Of a stretch of DNA of 19,949 bases, positions 1 through 7,000 are shown piece by piece. A program made the translations under genes and the position numbers. The DNA lies in contig DKTZ01000012.1 in the NCBI GenBank assembly GCA_002490425.1, forward strand, positions 14,077 through 34,025, in the 5' to 3' direction. The notes under the pieces are model-generated. The model worked only from the letters and a program-made list of their open reading frames with translations, ran no database searches and was not told the DNA's origin. The DNA is from Ruminococcaceae bacterium UBA7217 (GTDB taxonomy: Bacteria; Bacillota; Clostridia; Oscillospirales; Acutalibacteraceae). The first letter of the stretch is position 1; each line of letters starts with the position of its first letter.

Positions 1-380
1 ATATCCTCACAGCACTGGTGGCTTGCGCCGTCCTCACCTACGGAAATGCCTGCGTGAGTTGCGCCGATTTTAACATTAAGATGAGGATAGCCTATAGAAT
101 TTCTAACCTGTTCAAATGCTCTGCCTGCCGCAAACATAGCGAAAGAAGAAGCAAATACTGTATATCCCGAAGCTGCAAGACCTGCCGCAACGCCCATCAT
201 ATTACCCTCTGCAATGCCGCAGTCAACGAACTTTTCGGGATGCGCCTTTTTAAACATACCTGTTTTTGTTGCCGCCGCAAGGTCAGCGTCAAGAACGATT
301 ATTTTTTTGTCGGTGTTGCCAAGCTCAACAAGAGCCTTGCCGTATGCATCACGTGTAGCGGTTTTAATTATTTCACTCAT
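1..380 (-). CDS. Transketolase, C-terminal subunit (partial, cut by window edge)
   Basis: This is the second half of a split transketolase, carrying the pyrimidine-binding (Pyr) domain that pairs with the N-terminal subunit encoded just upstream. About 126 codons are visible, beginning MSEIIKTATRDAYGKALVEL; the rest lies beyond base 1. Diagnostic segments are VLDADL (about residues 28-33), CGIAEGNMMGVAAGLA (about 53-68), which holds the conserved glutamate that activates the thiamine ring in this family, and GEDGASHQ near the cut. The ATG at 380 follows GGAGGCG (387-393), which is formed by the last codons of the N-terminal subunit gene; only three bases separate that gene's stop from this start, so coupled translation of the two subunits is likely. 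The enzyme moves two-carbon ketol units between sugar phosphates in the non-oxidative pentose phosphate pathway. DXP synthase shares this fold, but the split two-gene layout fits transketolase. Confidence 0.93.
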   Translation of the reverse strand, partial: MSEIIKTATRDAYGKALVELGNTDKKIIVLDADLAAATKTGMFKKAHPEKFVDCGIAEGNMMGVAAGLAASGYTVFASSFAMFAAGRAFEQVRNSIGYPHLNVKIGATHAGISVGEDGASHQCCED

Positions 381-383
381 TAT

Positions 384-1226
384 TTACGCCTCCAATTCTT
401 CAAGAGCGGCTGTAAGCTCCCTAACTGCAACATTGTAAAGCTCTTCATTTGGAGCCGCGCCGTGCCAGTTAACAGCATTTTCCATATAAGAAACGCCCTT
501 GCCCTTAACACACTTTGCAATAATCGCAGTAGGCTTGCCCTTAAATTCCTTTGCTTTCTTAACGGCATCTTCAATCTCGTCAAAATTATTGCCGTCAATA
601 GCTATTGTATTGAAGCCAAATGCTTCAAATTTTTCAAAAATCGGATAAGGCGAATTAACCTCTTCGACTGTACCGTCAATCTGAAGATTGTTATTATCAA
701 CAATAACAAGGAGATTGTCAAGCCCCTTTGCCGAAGCAAACATTGCGGCCTCCCAAACCTCTCCCTCTTCAATTTCGCCGTCGCCGAGAATTGTGTAAAC
801 TCTGTAATCTTTACCGTCAAGCTTTGCGGCAAGCGCCATTCCTGCCGCAGCAGAAATGCCCTGACCAAGCGACCCTGTGCTCATATCAACACCCGGAATC
901 TTATTCATATTCGGGTGACCCTGAAGGTATGAATCCGATTTACGGAGAGTTTTTAAATCTTCAGTCGGGAAAAAGCCTTTAAGCGAAAGTGTCGCATATA
1001 AAGCAGGAGCCGCATGACCCTTTGAAAGAACAAATCTGTCACGGTTCGGGTCATTAGGATTTTTTGAGTCAACCTTCATCTCAACATTGTAAAGATAAGC
1101 GAGAAGCTCTGCAATTGAAAGCGAGCCGCCCGGATGACCTGCTTTAGCGTTGAAAATGCCTTCCATCAGTAAAAGTCTTTCTTTTACCGCAAAGATTTCA
1201 AGCTGTTTTTTAAGTGTAGCGTCCAT
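384..1226 (-). CDS. Transketolase, N-terminal subunit
   Basis: The 280-residue protein carries the thiamine-diphosphate (PP) half of transketolase. AGHPGGSLS at residues 29-37 and SKGHAAPALYA at 68-78 are family signatures. The ThDP/Mg binding motif begins with GDG at 148-150 and ends at the NNN of 178-180, with the metal-binding aspartate in GDGE. The length of about 280 residues is normal for split transketolases of Clostridia and archaea; single-chain enzymes are more than twice as long. The ATG at 1226 shares one base with the stop of the HAD phosphatase gene (TAATG), and its ribosome binding site AAGGAGG (1234-1240) is encoded by the last codons of that gene. The partner subunit follows after three bases. 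Together with rpiB elsewhere in this window, it indicates an active non-oxidative pentose phosphate pathway. Confidence 0.95.
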   Translation of the reverse strand: MDATLKKQLEIFAVKERLLLMEGIFNAKAGHPGGSLSIAELLAYLYNVEMKVDSKNPNDPNRDRFVLSKGHAAPALYATLSLKGFFPTEDLKTLRKSDSYLQGHPNMNKIPGVDMSTGSLGQGISAAAGMALAAKLDGKDYRVYTILGDGEIEEGEVWEAAMFASAKGLDNLLVIVDNNNLQIDGTVEEVNSPYPIFEKFEAFGFNTIAIDGNNFDEIEDAVKKAKEFKGKPTAIIAKCVKGKGVSYMENAVNWHGAAPNEELYNVAVRELTAALEELEA

Positions 1227-2062
1227 TATATATCCTCCTTGTAATTATCCATTATGTATTCGAGTAAATCCCCTACTGCGCCCTTATTACAGTGACAGGC
1301 GTGATATTTTGCAATTTCCTTAAGACCTTGCGGCGCCTGACCGCAGCAAGCAGAGAGATAAACTGTTTTTAACATATCGTAATCGTTGAAATAGTCGCCT
1401 ATAGCGGCGGTGTGCTCATACGGAATACCGTACATATCGGCAATCTCCATTGCCCCTACACCCTTATGCACGCCCTCTTCGAGCATTTCAAAGGACGCTA
1501 TTGAGCTTGACATAAAATTCGCTTTTTTATCTGGGATTGAGTCGATATATTTTCTCACCTCGGTAATAAGCGGCGGCACGCCGAGAAAAATCACCTTACC
1601 CCAATTCTCTTTAGGAATCTGAGAAAATCTCTTAAAATCATTATGATTAAGCTTATCCGCCCTAACCATTACGGGGCAAAAGATTTTTGAATTAAGCGTG
1701 TAAATGGTTTTGTCGGTAAGAACCTCTATTTCAACGGACGGAAAACGCTCATAAACCTTTCTTACAATGTCAACAGCATCGGGGTTTATCGGCGAAAACC
1801 TTACCATTTTTTCTTTACTGTAATCGTAAACGCCTGCGCCGTTAAGGACTACCGCAGGTGTTCCCGAAATCGGCAATTTTTCAAAATGCTTTCTGAGCGA
1901 CTGAACATTTCTTCCCGAAGCCAATGTGAAATGTCCGCCGCATTCAAGCACAAATCGGTTTATAGCCTCCAAATTTCTCTTCGGAAGCTGACGAAGCTTG
2001 TTATTCAGCGTTCCGTCAATATCGGATACAACAAGCCAGTCCGAAAAATCTTTTTTTAACAT
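1226..2062 (-). CDS. Cof-type HAD-superfamily phosphatase
   Basis: This is a 278-residue soluble phosphatase of the Cof/YkrA branch of the HAD superfamily. Motif I is SDIDGTLN (13-20), with nucleophile Asp14 and general acid Asp16. Motif II is TLASGR (46-51). Motif III is probably the lysine in HKGVG, and motif IV is GDYFNDYDML, whose acidic residues hold Mg. The long segment between motifs II and III is the C2 cap that selects the substrate. Family members hydrolyse sugar phosphates, flavin or PLP phosphates or nucleotides; the substrate here cannot be read from sequence. Position immediately before transketolase suggests a sugar phosphate, but that is inference. The start at 2062 follows AGAGGTAA nine bases after the pseudouridine synthase stop. 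The C-terminal part is unusually rich in Cys and His (SACCG, then HACHC). Confidence 0.9.
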   Translation of the reverse strand: MLKKDFSDWLVVSDIDGTLNNKLRQLPKRNLEAINRFVLECGGHFTLASGRNVQSLRKHFEKLPISGTPAVVLNGAGVYDYSKEKMVRFSPINPDAVDIVRKVYERFPSVEIEVLTDKTIYTLNSKIFCPVMVRADKLNHNDFKRFSQIPKENWGKVIFLGVPPLITEVRKYIDSIPDKKANFMSSSIASFEMLEEGVHKGVGAMEIADMYGIPYEHTAAIGDYFNDYDMLKTVYLSACCGQAPQGLKEIAKYHACHCNKGAVGDLLEYIMDNYKEDI

Positions 2063-2071
2063 AATTACCTC

Positions 2072-2983
2072 TTAAGATATTTTATTTAAGAACTCTTTGA
2101 AATACTGAGGCAAATCAGTAGTAAATTCTAAATACTCATTAGTTATAGGATGAACAAACCCTATTTTTATTGCGTGCAGGCACTGACCGCCAAGATAAGC
2201 GCTGAATTTGTCGTTGCCGTAAACTGCGTCGCCTGCAACAGCGTGCCCCAAATGTGCCATATGAACTCTTATTTGGTGAGTTCTGCCCGTTTCGAGTTTT
2301 AATGAAATGTGAGAATACTTTTCGTATTCTTTAATCACGGTGTAATGTGTAACGGCATTTTTAGAGTTCTGTGCAGTTACGCACATTTTTTTGCGGTCTT
2401 TAGTGCTTCTTCCGATAGGTGCATTCACTGTACCGCTTTGCTCCTTAAGGTGCCCGCAAATAACGGCATTGTACTCTCTTGTAAAGGAATGTTCCTTGAT
2501 TTGCTCTGCAAGACCCAAATGCGCTTTATCTGTTTTAGCAACAATTAAAAGTCCGCTAGTGTCTTTATCAATTCGGTGAACAATTCCAGGCCGTAAAACT
2601 CCGTTTATTCCAGAAAGCGAATCCTTACAGTGGTAAAGCAAGGCATTTACAAGCGTTCCGCTGTAATTACCGGGTGCAGGATGAACAACCATTCCCCTTG
2701 GCTTATTAACAACAAGCAAATGCTCATCCTCAAAGACAATATCAAGCGGAATATTTTCAGGCTCTGCGTCCAAGACCTTCAGCTCCTGTTCACAAATCTT
2801 TACCTCGTCACCGGTTTGAACCTTATATTTTTTATTCACATTTTTTCCGTTTACAAAAATATAACCGTTTTCAATTGATTTCTGAATTGAAGTGCGTGAA
2901 GAGTCGGAAACAAGGACAGATAAAAATTTATCTATCCGTTCTCCCTCATTTTCCGCATTAACTTCAATTATCAGTTCTTTCAT
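2072..2983 (-). CDS. RluD/RluA-family 23S rRNA pseudouridine synthase
   Basis: This 303-residue enzyme converts selected uridines in RNA to pseudouridine. It has an N-terminal S4 RNA-binding domain (about residues 15-62, including ERIDKFLS and a KSIENGYIFVNG turn) and an RluA-type catalytic domain. The catalytic motif is HRIDKDTSGLLIVAKT, with the presumed nucleophile Asp139. RTHQIRVHMAHLGHAVAGD is the second conserved block and lies in the C-terminal half. Architecture and length match RluD and Bacillus YlyB, whose gene also follows lspA. RluD in Escherichia coli modifies helix 69 of 23S rRNA, but Gram-positive genomes carry several paralogues, so the target site is uncertain. The start lies two bases after the lspA stop and the ribosome binding site is inside lspA. 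Confidence 0.93.
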   Translation of the reverse strand: MKELIIEVNAENEGERIDKFLSVLVSDSSRTSIQKSIENGYIFVNGKNVNKKYKVQTGDEVKICEQELKVLDAEPENIPLDIVFEDEHLLVVNKPRGMVVHPAPGNYSGTLVNALLYHCKDSLSGINGVLRPGIVHRIDKDTSGLLIVAKTDKAHLGLAEQIKEHSFTREYNAVICGHLKEQSGTVNAPIGRSTKDRKKMCVTAQNSKNAVTHYTVIKEYEKYSHISLKLETGRTHQIRVHMAHLGHAVAGDAVYGNDKFSAYLGGQCLHAIKIGFVHPITNEYLEFTTDLPQYFKEFLNKIS

Positions 2984-2985
2984 CT

Positions 2986-3465
2986 CTATTTTTCTCTTCC
3001 GATTTCACGGATTTCTTTTACACAGTCTTTAGTAAGCCAAATTATAAGAAGAACAGCTCCGCAGGTAACAAGTATATCAGCAAAATTAAATACTGCAAAA
3101 TCAATAAAAGTAGGTTCAATATAATCTATTACAAAGCCTCGGAACACACGGTCAATAAGGTTTCCCGTTCCACCTGAAAGCACTAAAAGAATACAAACAT
3201 ATTCAAATCCGAATTTGATTTTGCCGCTTAAAATGTAGTAAAAGCCGACTGCCACAGCCAAAAAAGTAACAATTGACAAAATTGCCGTATGACTGCTGAA
3301 CGAACCAAAAGCAGCCCCTGTGTTCTCAACGTAATTCAAACGCAAAAATCCGTTAATAACACCAAGACTGCCAATCGGTTTAAGGCGTGCAATCACAAGC
3401 AGTTTTATGAGCTGGTCGGCAACAACTAACAGAATCGCAGATAAAACTGTATTTATTCGACGCAT
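2986..3465 (-). CDS. lspA: Lipoprotein signal peptidase (signal peptidase II)
   Basis: This is a 159-residue integral membrane aspartic protease that cleaves the signal peptide of prolipoproteins ahead of the lipidated cysteine. Four hydrophobic segments are visible (about 5-26, 58-80, 87-99 and 128-145), as expected. Conserved blocks are ENTGAAFG (47-54), GGTGNLIDRVFRGFVIDYIE (98-117) and FNFADI (126-131). By alignment with the E. coli enzyme the catalytic pair is Asp114 (VIDYI) and Asp130 (NFADI). The ATG follows GAGGGT right after the divIVA stop. A likely substrate, the lipoprotein phosphatase at 15.5-16.6 kb, lies in this same window. The adjacency to divIVA and rluD is conserved in Firmicutes, although ileS, often between divIVA and lspA, is missing. 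Confidence 0.97.
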   Translation of the reverse strand: MRRINTVLSAILLVVADQLIKLLVIARLKPIGSLGVINGFLRLNYVENTGAAFGSFSSHTAILSIVTFLAVAVGFYYILSGKIKFGFEYVCILLVLSGGTGNLIDRVFRGFVIDYIEPTFIDFAVFNFADILVTCGAVLLIIWLTKDCVKEIREIGREK

Positions 3466-3478
3466 TATTTACCCTCAA

Positions 3479-4498
3479 TTATTTTTTCTTGAAGAAATTT
3501 TTGAAAGAAATAGAGCTTGACCCGGCATCGTTCTCATCATCATTTTCGTCGGTTGGTGCGCTGTCGGAAGAAATATCTGCAACAGGCTCAACTTCCTCTG
3601 CTGTTTCATCATCGTCATCATCTGAAAAATCTATCTTACTCAAATCAAGCTTAAAGGGATTCTCTTTTTTTAACGGCTCTGCTTCGACAGTCTCTTCGTT
3701 CTGCTCGTCAGAATCGGAATAAACATCTTCAAAGACATATTCCTCGGCAGGTGCAGTTTCTTCTTCAGGCTCTGCAACTTCTGCAACAGGTTCAGCCACA
3801 GCGGTTTCTTCAGGTTCGGAAACTTCTGCCTCCTCATTAACGGGTTCAGCAGGAGTCGGTTCTTCGTGTGCAGGCTCAGCCGCACTTACTGCTTCTTCTT
3901 TATCAAGCTGTTCATCAACAATGTCTGGAAGCTGATTTATAAGGTTTATATGCTCCTTATACATTTCTACAAGCTTATGCTTAAACTCAACAGCCTCTTT
4001 CTTAGTCATATCAAACACAAGCGTTTCGTGTGTTACCTTGCGGTTTATATTTCCGAGAATTTCATCGGATTTTTTATTGGCATCCGCAACAATGCGCTCA
4101 GCCTGTGTTCTTGCGCTTTCAATAATAGCGGCAGAATCTCTTTTGCTGTTCACAGCAAGCTTTTCAGCCTCAGTTTTAGCGTCTGCAACCAGCTTTTCAG
4201 CGGCAGCTGATGCCTCAGCAGACTCTTTTTCAGCCTTTTCCTTTGCTTCCGCAACTATTTGGTCCGCAAGCTTTTGCGCATTTAAAAGAGCAAGCTTTAA
4301 GCATTCCTCATCTGCACGGTATTCCTCAACCTTTTTAGCAAGGATACTTATTTTACGGACAAGGTCGCCGTTTTCCTTGAACATCTGCTCATAAGAAGCA
4401 GAAACCTCATTTATAAATGCATCTACATCTTCTGAACGGTAAGAACCCCTACCGGAAGACTGAAACTGTTTTTCATTAATTTTATCAGGTGTAAGCAT
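3479..4498 (-). CDS. divIVA: DivIVA-family cell-division/polarity protein with long acidic tail
   Basis: DivIVA proteins bind curved membrane at septa and poles and act as scaffolds. This 339-residue version starts with the usual LTPDKINEKQF and SEDVDAFINEV (2-32), the membrane-binding N-terminal domain. A long Ala/Glu/Lys-rich coiled coil follows (about 36-175), then a Glu/Pro/Ala/Val-rich acidic stretch (about 200-275), a short NPFKLDLSKIDF island (280-291), a run of five Asp, and a basic end ISFKNFFKKK (330-339). The family is often near 160-230 residues, so the tail is an extension. Compared with Bacillus DivIVA, the membrane-inserting Phe17 appears to be Gly16 here, next to Arg17 (SSGRGSY against KSFRGY). 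The start at 4498 follows GGAAGG. The position between sepF and lspA is the classical one. Other coiled-coil proteins are possible in principle, but the N-terminus is specific. Confidence 0.93.
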   Translation of the reverse strand: MLTPDKINEKQFQSSGRGSYRSEDVDAFINEVSASYEQMFKENGDLVRKISILAKKVEEYRADEECLKLALLNAQKLADQIVAEAKEKAEKESAEASAAAEKLVADAKTEAEKLAVNSKRDSAAIIESARTQAERIVADANKKSDEILGNINRKVTHETLVFDMTKKEAVEFKHKLVEMYKEHINLINQLPDIVDEQLDKEEAVSAAEPAHEEPTPAEPVNEEAEVSEPEETAVAEPVAEVAEPEEETAPAEEYVFEDVYSDSDEQNEETVEAEPLKKENPFKLDLSKIDFSDDDDDETAEEVEPVADISSDSAPTDENDDENDAGSSSISFKNFFKKK

Positions 4499-4575
4499 AG
4501 TTTACCTTCCATTCTTGCCCACAGGCATATTCTAAAACGGGCCAAACTTCGCCCTAAAAAATTATATTCAACCGA
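4499..4575 (-). promoter_or_regulatory. sepF-divIVA intergenic leader, possible weak internal promoter
   Basis: This 77-base gap is the widest one inside the long minus-strand array. Read on the minus strand it contains TATAAT (plus-strand 4561-4566), but I see no good -35 hexamer at 16-18 bases. Two short fold-backs follow: GGGC/GCCC around an eight-base loop (4539-4554) and TGCC/GGCA around a four-base loop (4516-4527). Neither is followed by a proper T-run, so they do not look like terminators. An extra promoter or a structured leader for divIVA is possible, with low confidence. Confidence 0.3.
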
Positions 4576-5049
4576 TTAAAAGAACATACCGTTATTTTCG
4601 AGTTCTTCCATAAGGTCGCCCATAACGTCAACATTATAAGGAGTTATAATGAAGGTGCTGTTGGCAACACGTTTGAGCTGACCGTTGTTAGCATAAGCAA
4701 CGCCTGAAAGAAAGTCAATAAGCCTGCGAGCAGTTTCTTTATTAACTGATTCAAGGTTGAGAACAACGGTTCTCTTTTCGTTAAGGTTGTCCGCAATACC
4801 GGAAACCTCGTCAAATTTTTCAGGCTTTGCAAGAACAACCTGAAGCTGTGCTGTAGTATGAATATTAACAACCTTATCCTGTTCAGACTGGCGCTGAGGT
4901 CTGCGGTAAGCGGTTTTTGCTGTTCTTTCTTCGCTCTGTTCAAAAAGACGGTCATTTGAACCGTAGCCTTCTTCCGCTGCATCATCGTCAGGGTAATAGC
5001 CGTCCTCGTCAACATTTACAATATTTTTGATTTTGTCTAAAAAGCTCAT
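4576..5049 (-). CDS. sepF: Cell division protein SepF
   Basis: SepF bundles FtsZ filaments and tethers the Z-ring to the membrane. The 157-residue protein shows the expected layout: an amphipathic membrane-targeting helix at the N-terminus (MSFLDKIKNIVN), an acidic/tyrosine-rich flexible linker (about 13-60), and the compact SepF domain (about 62-142) with VVLNLESVNKETARRLIDFL and SGVAYANNGQLKRV. The glycine at about 116 (LSG) corresponds to the region needed for SepF dimer stacking in Bacillus. The extra FF at the C-terminus is as observed. A strong AGGAGG site precedes the ATG, directly after the yggS stop. The neighbours yggS and divIVA match the Bacillus ylmE-ylmF-divIVA order, but ylmG and ylmH are not present between them. 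Confidence 0.96.
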   Translation of the reverse strand: MSFLDKIKNIVNVDEDGYYPDDDAAEEGYGSNDRLFEQSEERTAKTAYRRPQRQSEQDKVVNIHTTAQLQVVLAKPEKFDEVSGIADNLNEKRTVVLNLESVNKETARRLIDFLSGVAYANNGQLKRVANSTFIITPYNVDVMGDLMEELENNGMFF

Positions 5050-5061
5050 AATTTAATCCTC

Positions 5062-5787
5062 CTAATATATTCTCGGGCCGAAAATTGCAGAACCTATTCT
5101 TACAAGCTCCGAACCGCATAAAATTGCTTTCTCATAGTCTCCGGACATACCCATCGACAAGATTTGCATATCTATATTATCTATCTTTTTGCCCTTAATG
5201 TCAACATATATATTGTATATATTTTCAAAAAATTTACAAAGTATTGTATCATTTTCGCATATAGGCGGCACACACATAAGTCCTTTTACATTAATTCCCT
5301 CAATTTCGGCAATTTGATACAGGCTTTCGTTAAATTCTCCTACGTCAAAACCTGTTTTATTTTCCTCTGCGCCTATATTTATTTCAAGCAAAACATCGGT
5401 GCTAATGCCCTTTTTTATTGACTGTTTTGCAATCTCTCTTGCTATTTTCACGGAGTCAACCGACTGAATCATATCGGCAACGCCAACAATCTGCCCTGCT
5501 TTATTAGTCTGCAAATGCCCTATAAGGTGTTTTTCTACACCGTTCAAATGAAGCTCGTCCTTTTTTCTCAAAAGCTCCTGAACCCTGTTCTCACCTATAA
5601 GCTTTACACCGTGGTCGAGCGCATAGTTTATAAAGATTGGGTCAACCGTTTTAGTAACAGCCATAAATTTTACATCTTCGGGATTTCTGCCCGATTTTAT
5701 TGCCGCTTCGGCAATTTTTTCATTTATAACATCAAGATTATAACAAATGTCTGCCTTGCGGCTTTCAAGAAATGACTTTTCCGTCAT
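5062..5787 (-). CDS. YggS/YlmE-family PLP-binding protein (PLP homeostasis)
   Basis: This is a 241-residue member of the YggS/PROSC family, single-domain TIM-barrel proteins that hold pyridoxal 5'-phosphate and buffer its supply without known enzymatic turnover. The PLP lysine is Lys46 in FMAVTKT. Other signatures are IGENRVQEL (64-72), HLIGHLQTNK (87-96), SMGMSGDYEKAI and the C-terminal RIGSAIFG. I chose the ATG at 5787 because GGGAG (5797-5801) sits nine bases upstream and homology starts there; the frame stays open 21 codons further, but that extension looks unlike the family. With this start the gene overlaps the end of the HlyD-like gene by 23 bases. It precedes sepF, as ylmE does in Bacillus, which links it by context, not by proven mechanism, to cell division. 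Confidence 0.94.
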   Translation of the reverse strand: MTEKSFLESRKADICYNLDVINEKIAEAAIKSGRNPEDVKFMAVTKTVDPIFINYALDHGVKLIGENRVQELLRKKDELHLNGVEKHLIGHLQTNKAGQIVGVADMIQSVDSVKIAREIAKQSIKKGISTDVLLEINIGAEENKTGFDVGEFNESLYQIAEIEGINVKGLMCVPPICENDTILCKFFENIYNIYVDIKGKKIDNIDMQILSMGMSGDYEKAILCGSELVRIGSAIFGPRIY

Positions 5788-7000
5788 ATAAATCAACTCC
5801 CTGTGTAATAACTGTGTCATACTGACGAATAAATGATGAATCGTCATCATTGTTCTCTATTATTGAATATTCTTCCGAAGAATACATAATATTTACCTTT
5901 TTGAACTGTACCGTATCGCCTCTCAAAACATAAACTCCCTTTTGAGAATCGACCTCACGTATTGCGTCGTTTGAAATTCTGAAGCCCATAAATTCATCGG
6001 TAATTATTTGAATATCGGTAATTCTCAGTTTTGCTACATCTCGGTTCATAAGACCGCACTTAAGAATGACTGAAATGCTGTCGCCCTCTTTGTCACCTTT
6101 TTTTTCAACGGTACATTCAAAGGTTTCCGATGACATAGTCGGCACTTTCACCTTGACGGTTTTGCCGACTTCTATTGAACCTGAAACATCGTACGGTACA
6201 TTACAAAGAATATACCAGTTAAATGCGTCAACAAGCTTACCCATTACGTTTTCAGGCGGCTTTGAAGAATCGGAGGAAAGCAATTCATTTATTGAAGATA
6301 CGTTCATATTCAATACATCGCTGTATTTTACCGCATTTTCATATCCGTCAACGGAGCCAATATAATACCCCGGATTCGGCGAGGCAATTGACGTATATCC
6401 CGAAGCCTTATCCTGAAGACTTAAAAGCTCTGCCTGCAATGAGGCGAGCTTTTCGTCAACCGAAATAACCTTGCCGACCGCCAGCTGTTTTGTGGTAATT
6501 GCGTCTCTTAAATCGGAAAGTGCATCGTCAAACTCACCGCCGATTTCTGATTTCGACGAGGATATGTAATTTAAGCAGGCGGAATTCACCATATTGTTAT
6601 ATGATGACGGAGAATTTGTGCCCGCTCCAACCTTATTTTTAAGCTTATTGTAATAATCTATTTCGCTGTTAAGCTCATTAATCCGCACATAAATTGCGGC
6701 ACTGTCTGCGGTCTTAAATGAAATTGCAACTGTTTCACCGCTGCCTACCCGTTTACCGTCCTCAGCTATTGAAACAATTGTTCCGTTTGGGTCGGACGCA
6801 GTAAGATAAGTTTCATCCCGAACCACAAAACCTTTAGTTTCAATCGTGTTTTGAATATTGCGCTGAATTGCCGTTTCTGTTTTGTAAGGGTTAGAATTCA
6901 TCTTAATTACAAATGTTATAAAATAAATTATAACCGCTATGCCGAAAACACAGCCGATTATATATTTCACACTGTCTTTATTAAACTTCAGCTTATTCAT
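5765..7000 (-). CDS. Membrane-anchored HlyD-like (periplasmic adaptor-type) protein, function unknown
   Basis: The 411-residue protein has a single N-terminal membrane segment (about 12-33, very hydrophobic) after a short basic start, so the bulk should be outside the cell. The next part resembles the split lipoyl/barrel domain of HlyD-type adaptors (GFVVRDETYL, then GKRVGSGETVAISF at about 83-96). A helical, probably coiled-coil region follows (about 100-250), and then beta-rich segments (IEVGKTVKVKVPTMSSETF, ISNDAIREVDSQKGVYVLRG) like the barrel and membrane-proximal domains. No ABC or RND transporter gene is adjacent, which is unusual for a true efflux adaptor. Its ATG overlaps the miaA stop by eight bases and uses AAGGAGT (7008-7014). 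It lies directly before yggS-sepF-divIVA, so a role in envelope or division processes is possible but only inferred. Confidence 0.78.
   Translation of the reverse strand: MNKLKFNKDSVKYIIGCVFGIAVIIYFITFVIKMNSNPYKTETAIQRNIQNTIETKGFVVRDETYLTASDPNGTIVSIAEDGKRVGSGETVAISFKTADSAAIYVRINELNSEIDYYNKLKNKVGAGTNSPSSYNNMVNSACLNYISSSKSEIGGEFDDALSDLRDAITTKQLAVGKVISVDEKLASLQAELLSLQDKASGYTSIASPNPGYYIGSVDGYENAVKYSDVLNMNVSSINELLSSDSSKPPENVMGKLVDAFNWYILCNVPYDVSGSIEVGKTVKVKVPTMSSETFECTVEKKGDKEGDSISVILKCGLMNRDVAKLRITDIQIITDEFMGFRISNDAIREVDSQKGVYVLRGDTVQFKKVNIMYSSEEYSIIENNDDDSSFIRQYDTVITQGVDLYDGKVIS

Noticed and set aside
18..932. A 304-codon open frame on the plus strand, opposite the transketolase genes
   Set aside because: It lies antisense to two clearly recognisable transketolase subunits, is rich in Cys, Asn, Arg and Lys without any domain pattern, and has no ribosome binding site. 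It is a shadow of the real genes.
3489..4394. Ser/Ala-rich plus-strand open frames opposite divIVA
   Set aside because: They are the antisense of the Glu/Ala-rich coiled coil and acidic tail, which naturally leave the other strand open.
4539..4554. GGGC/GCCC fold-back upstream of divIVA considered as a terminator
   Set aside because: The stem has only four base pairs and the following T-run is short and interrupted, so it is too weak to end transcription.
5788..5850. Twenty-one-codon N-terminal extension of the YggS-family protein
   Set aside because: It lies wholly inside the HlyD-like gene, has no family similarity, and the site GGGAG points to the ATG at 5787.
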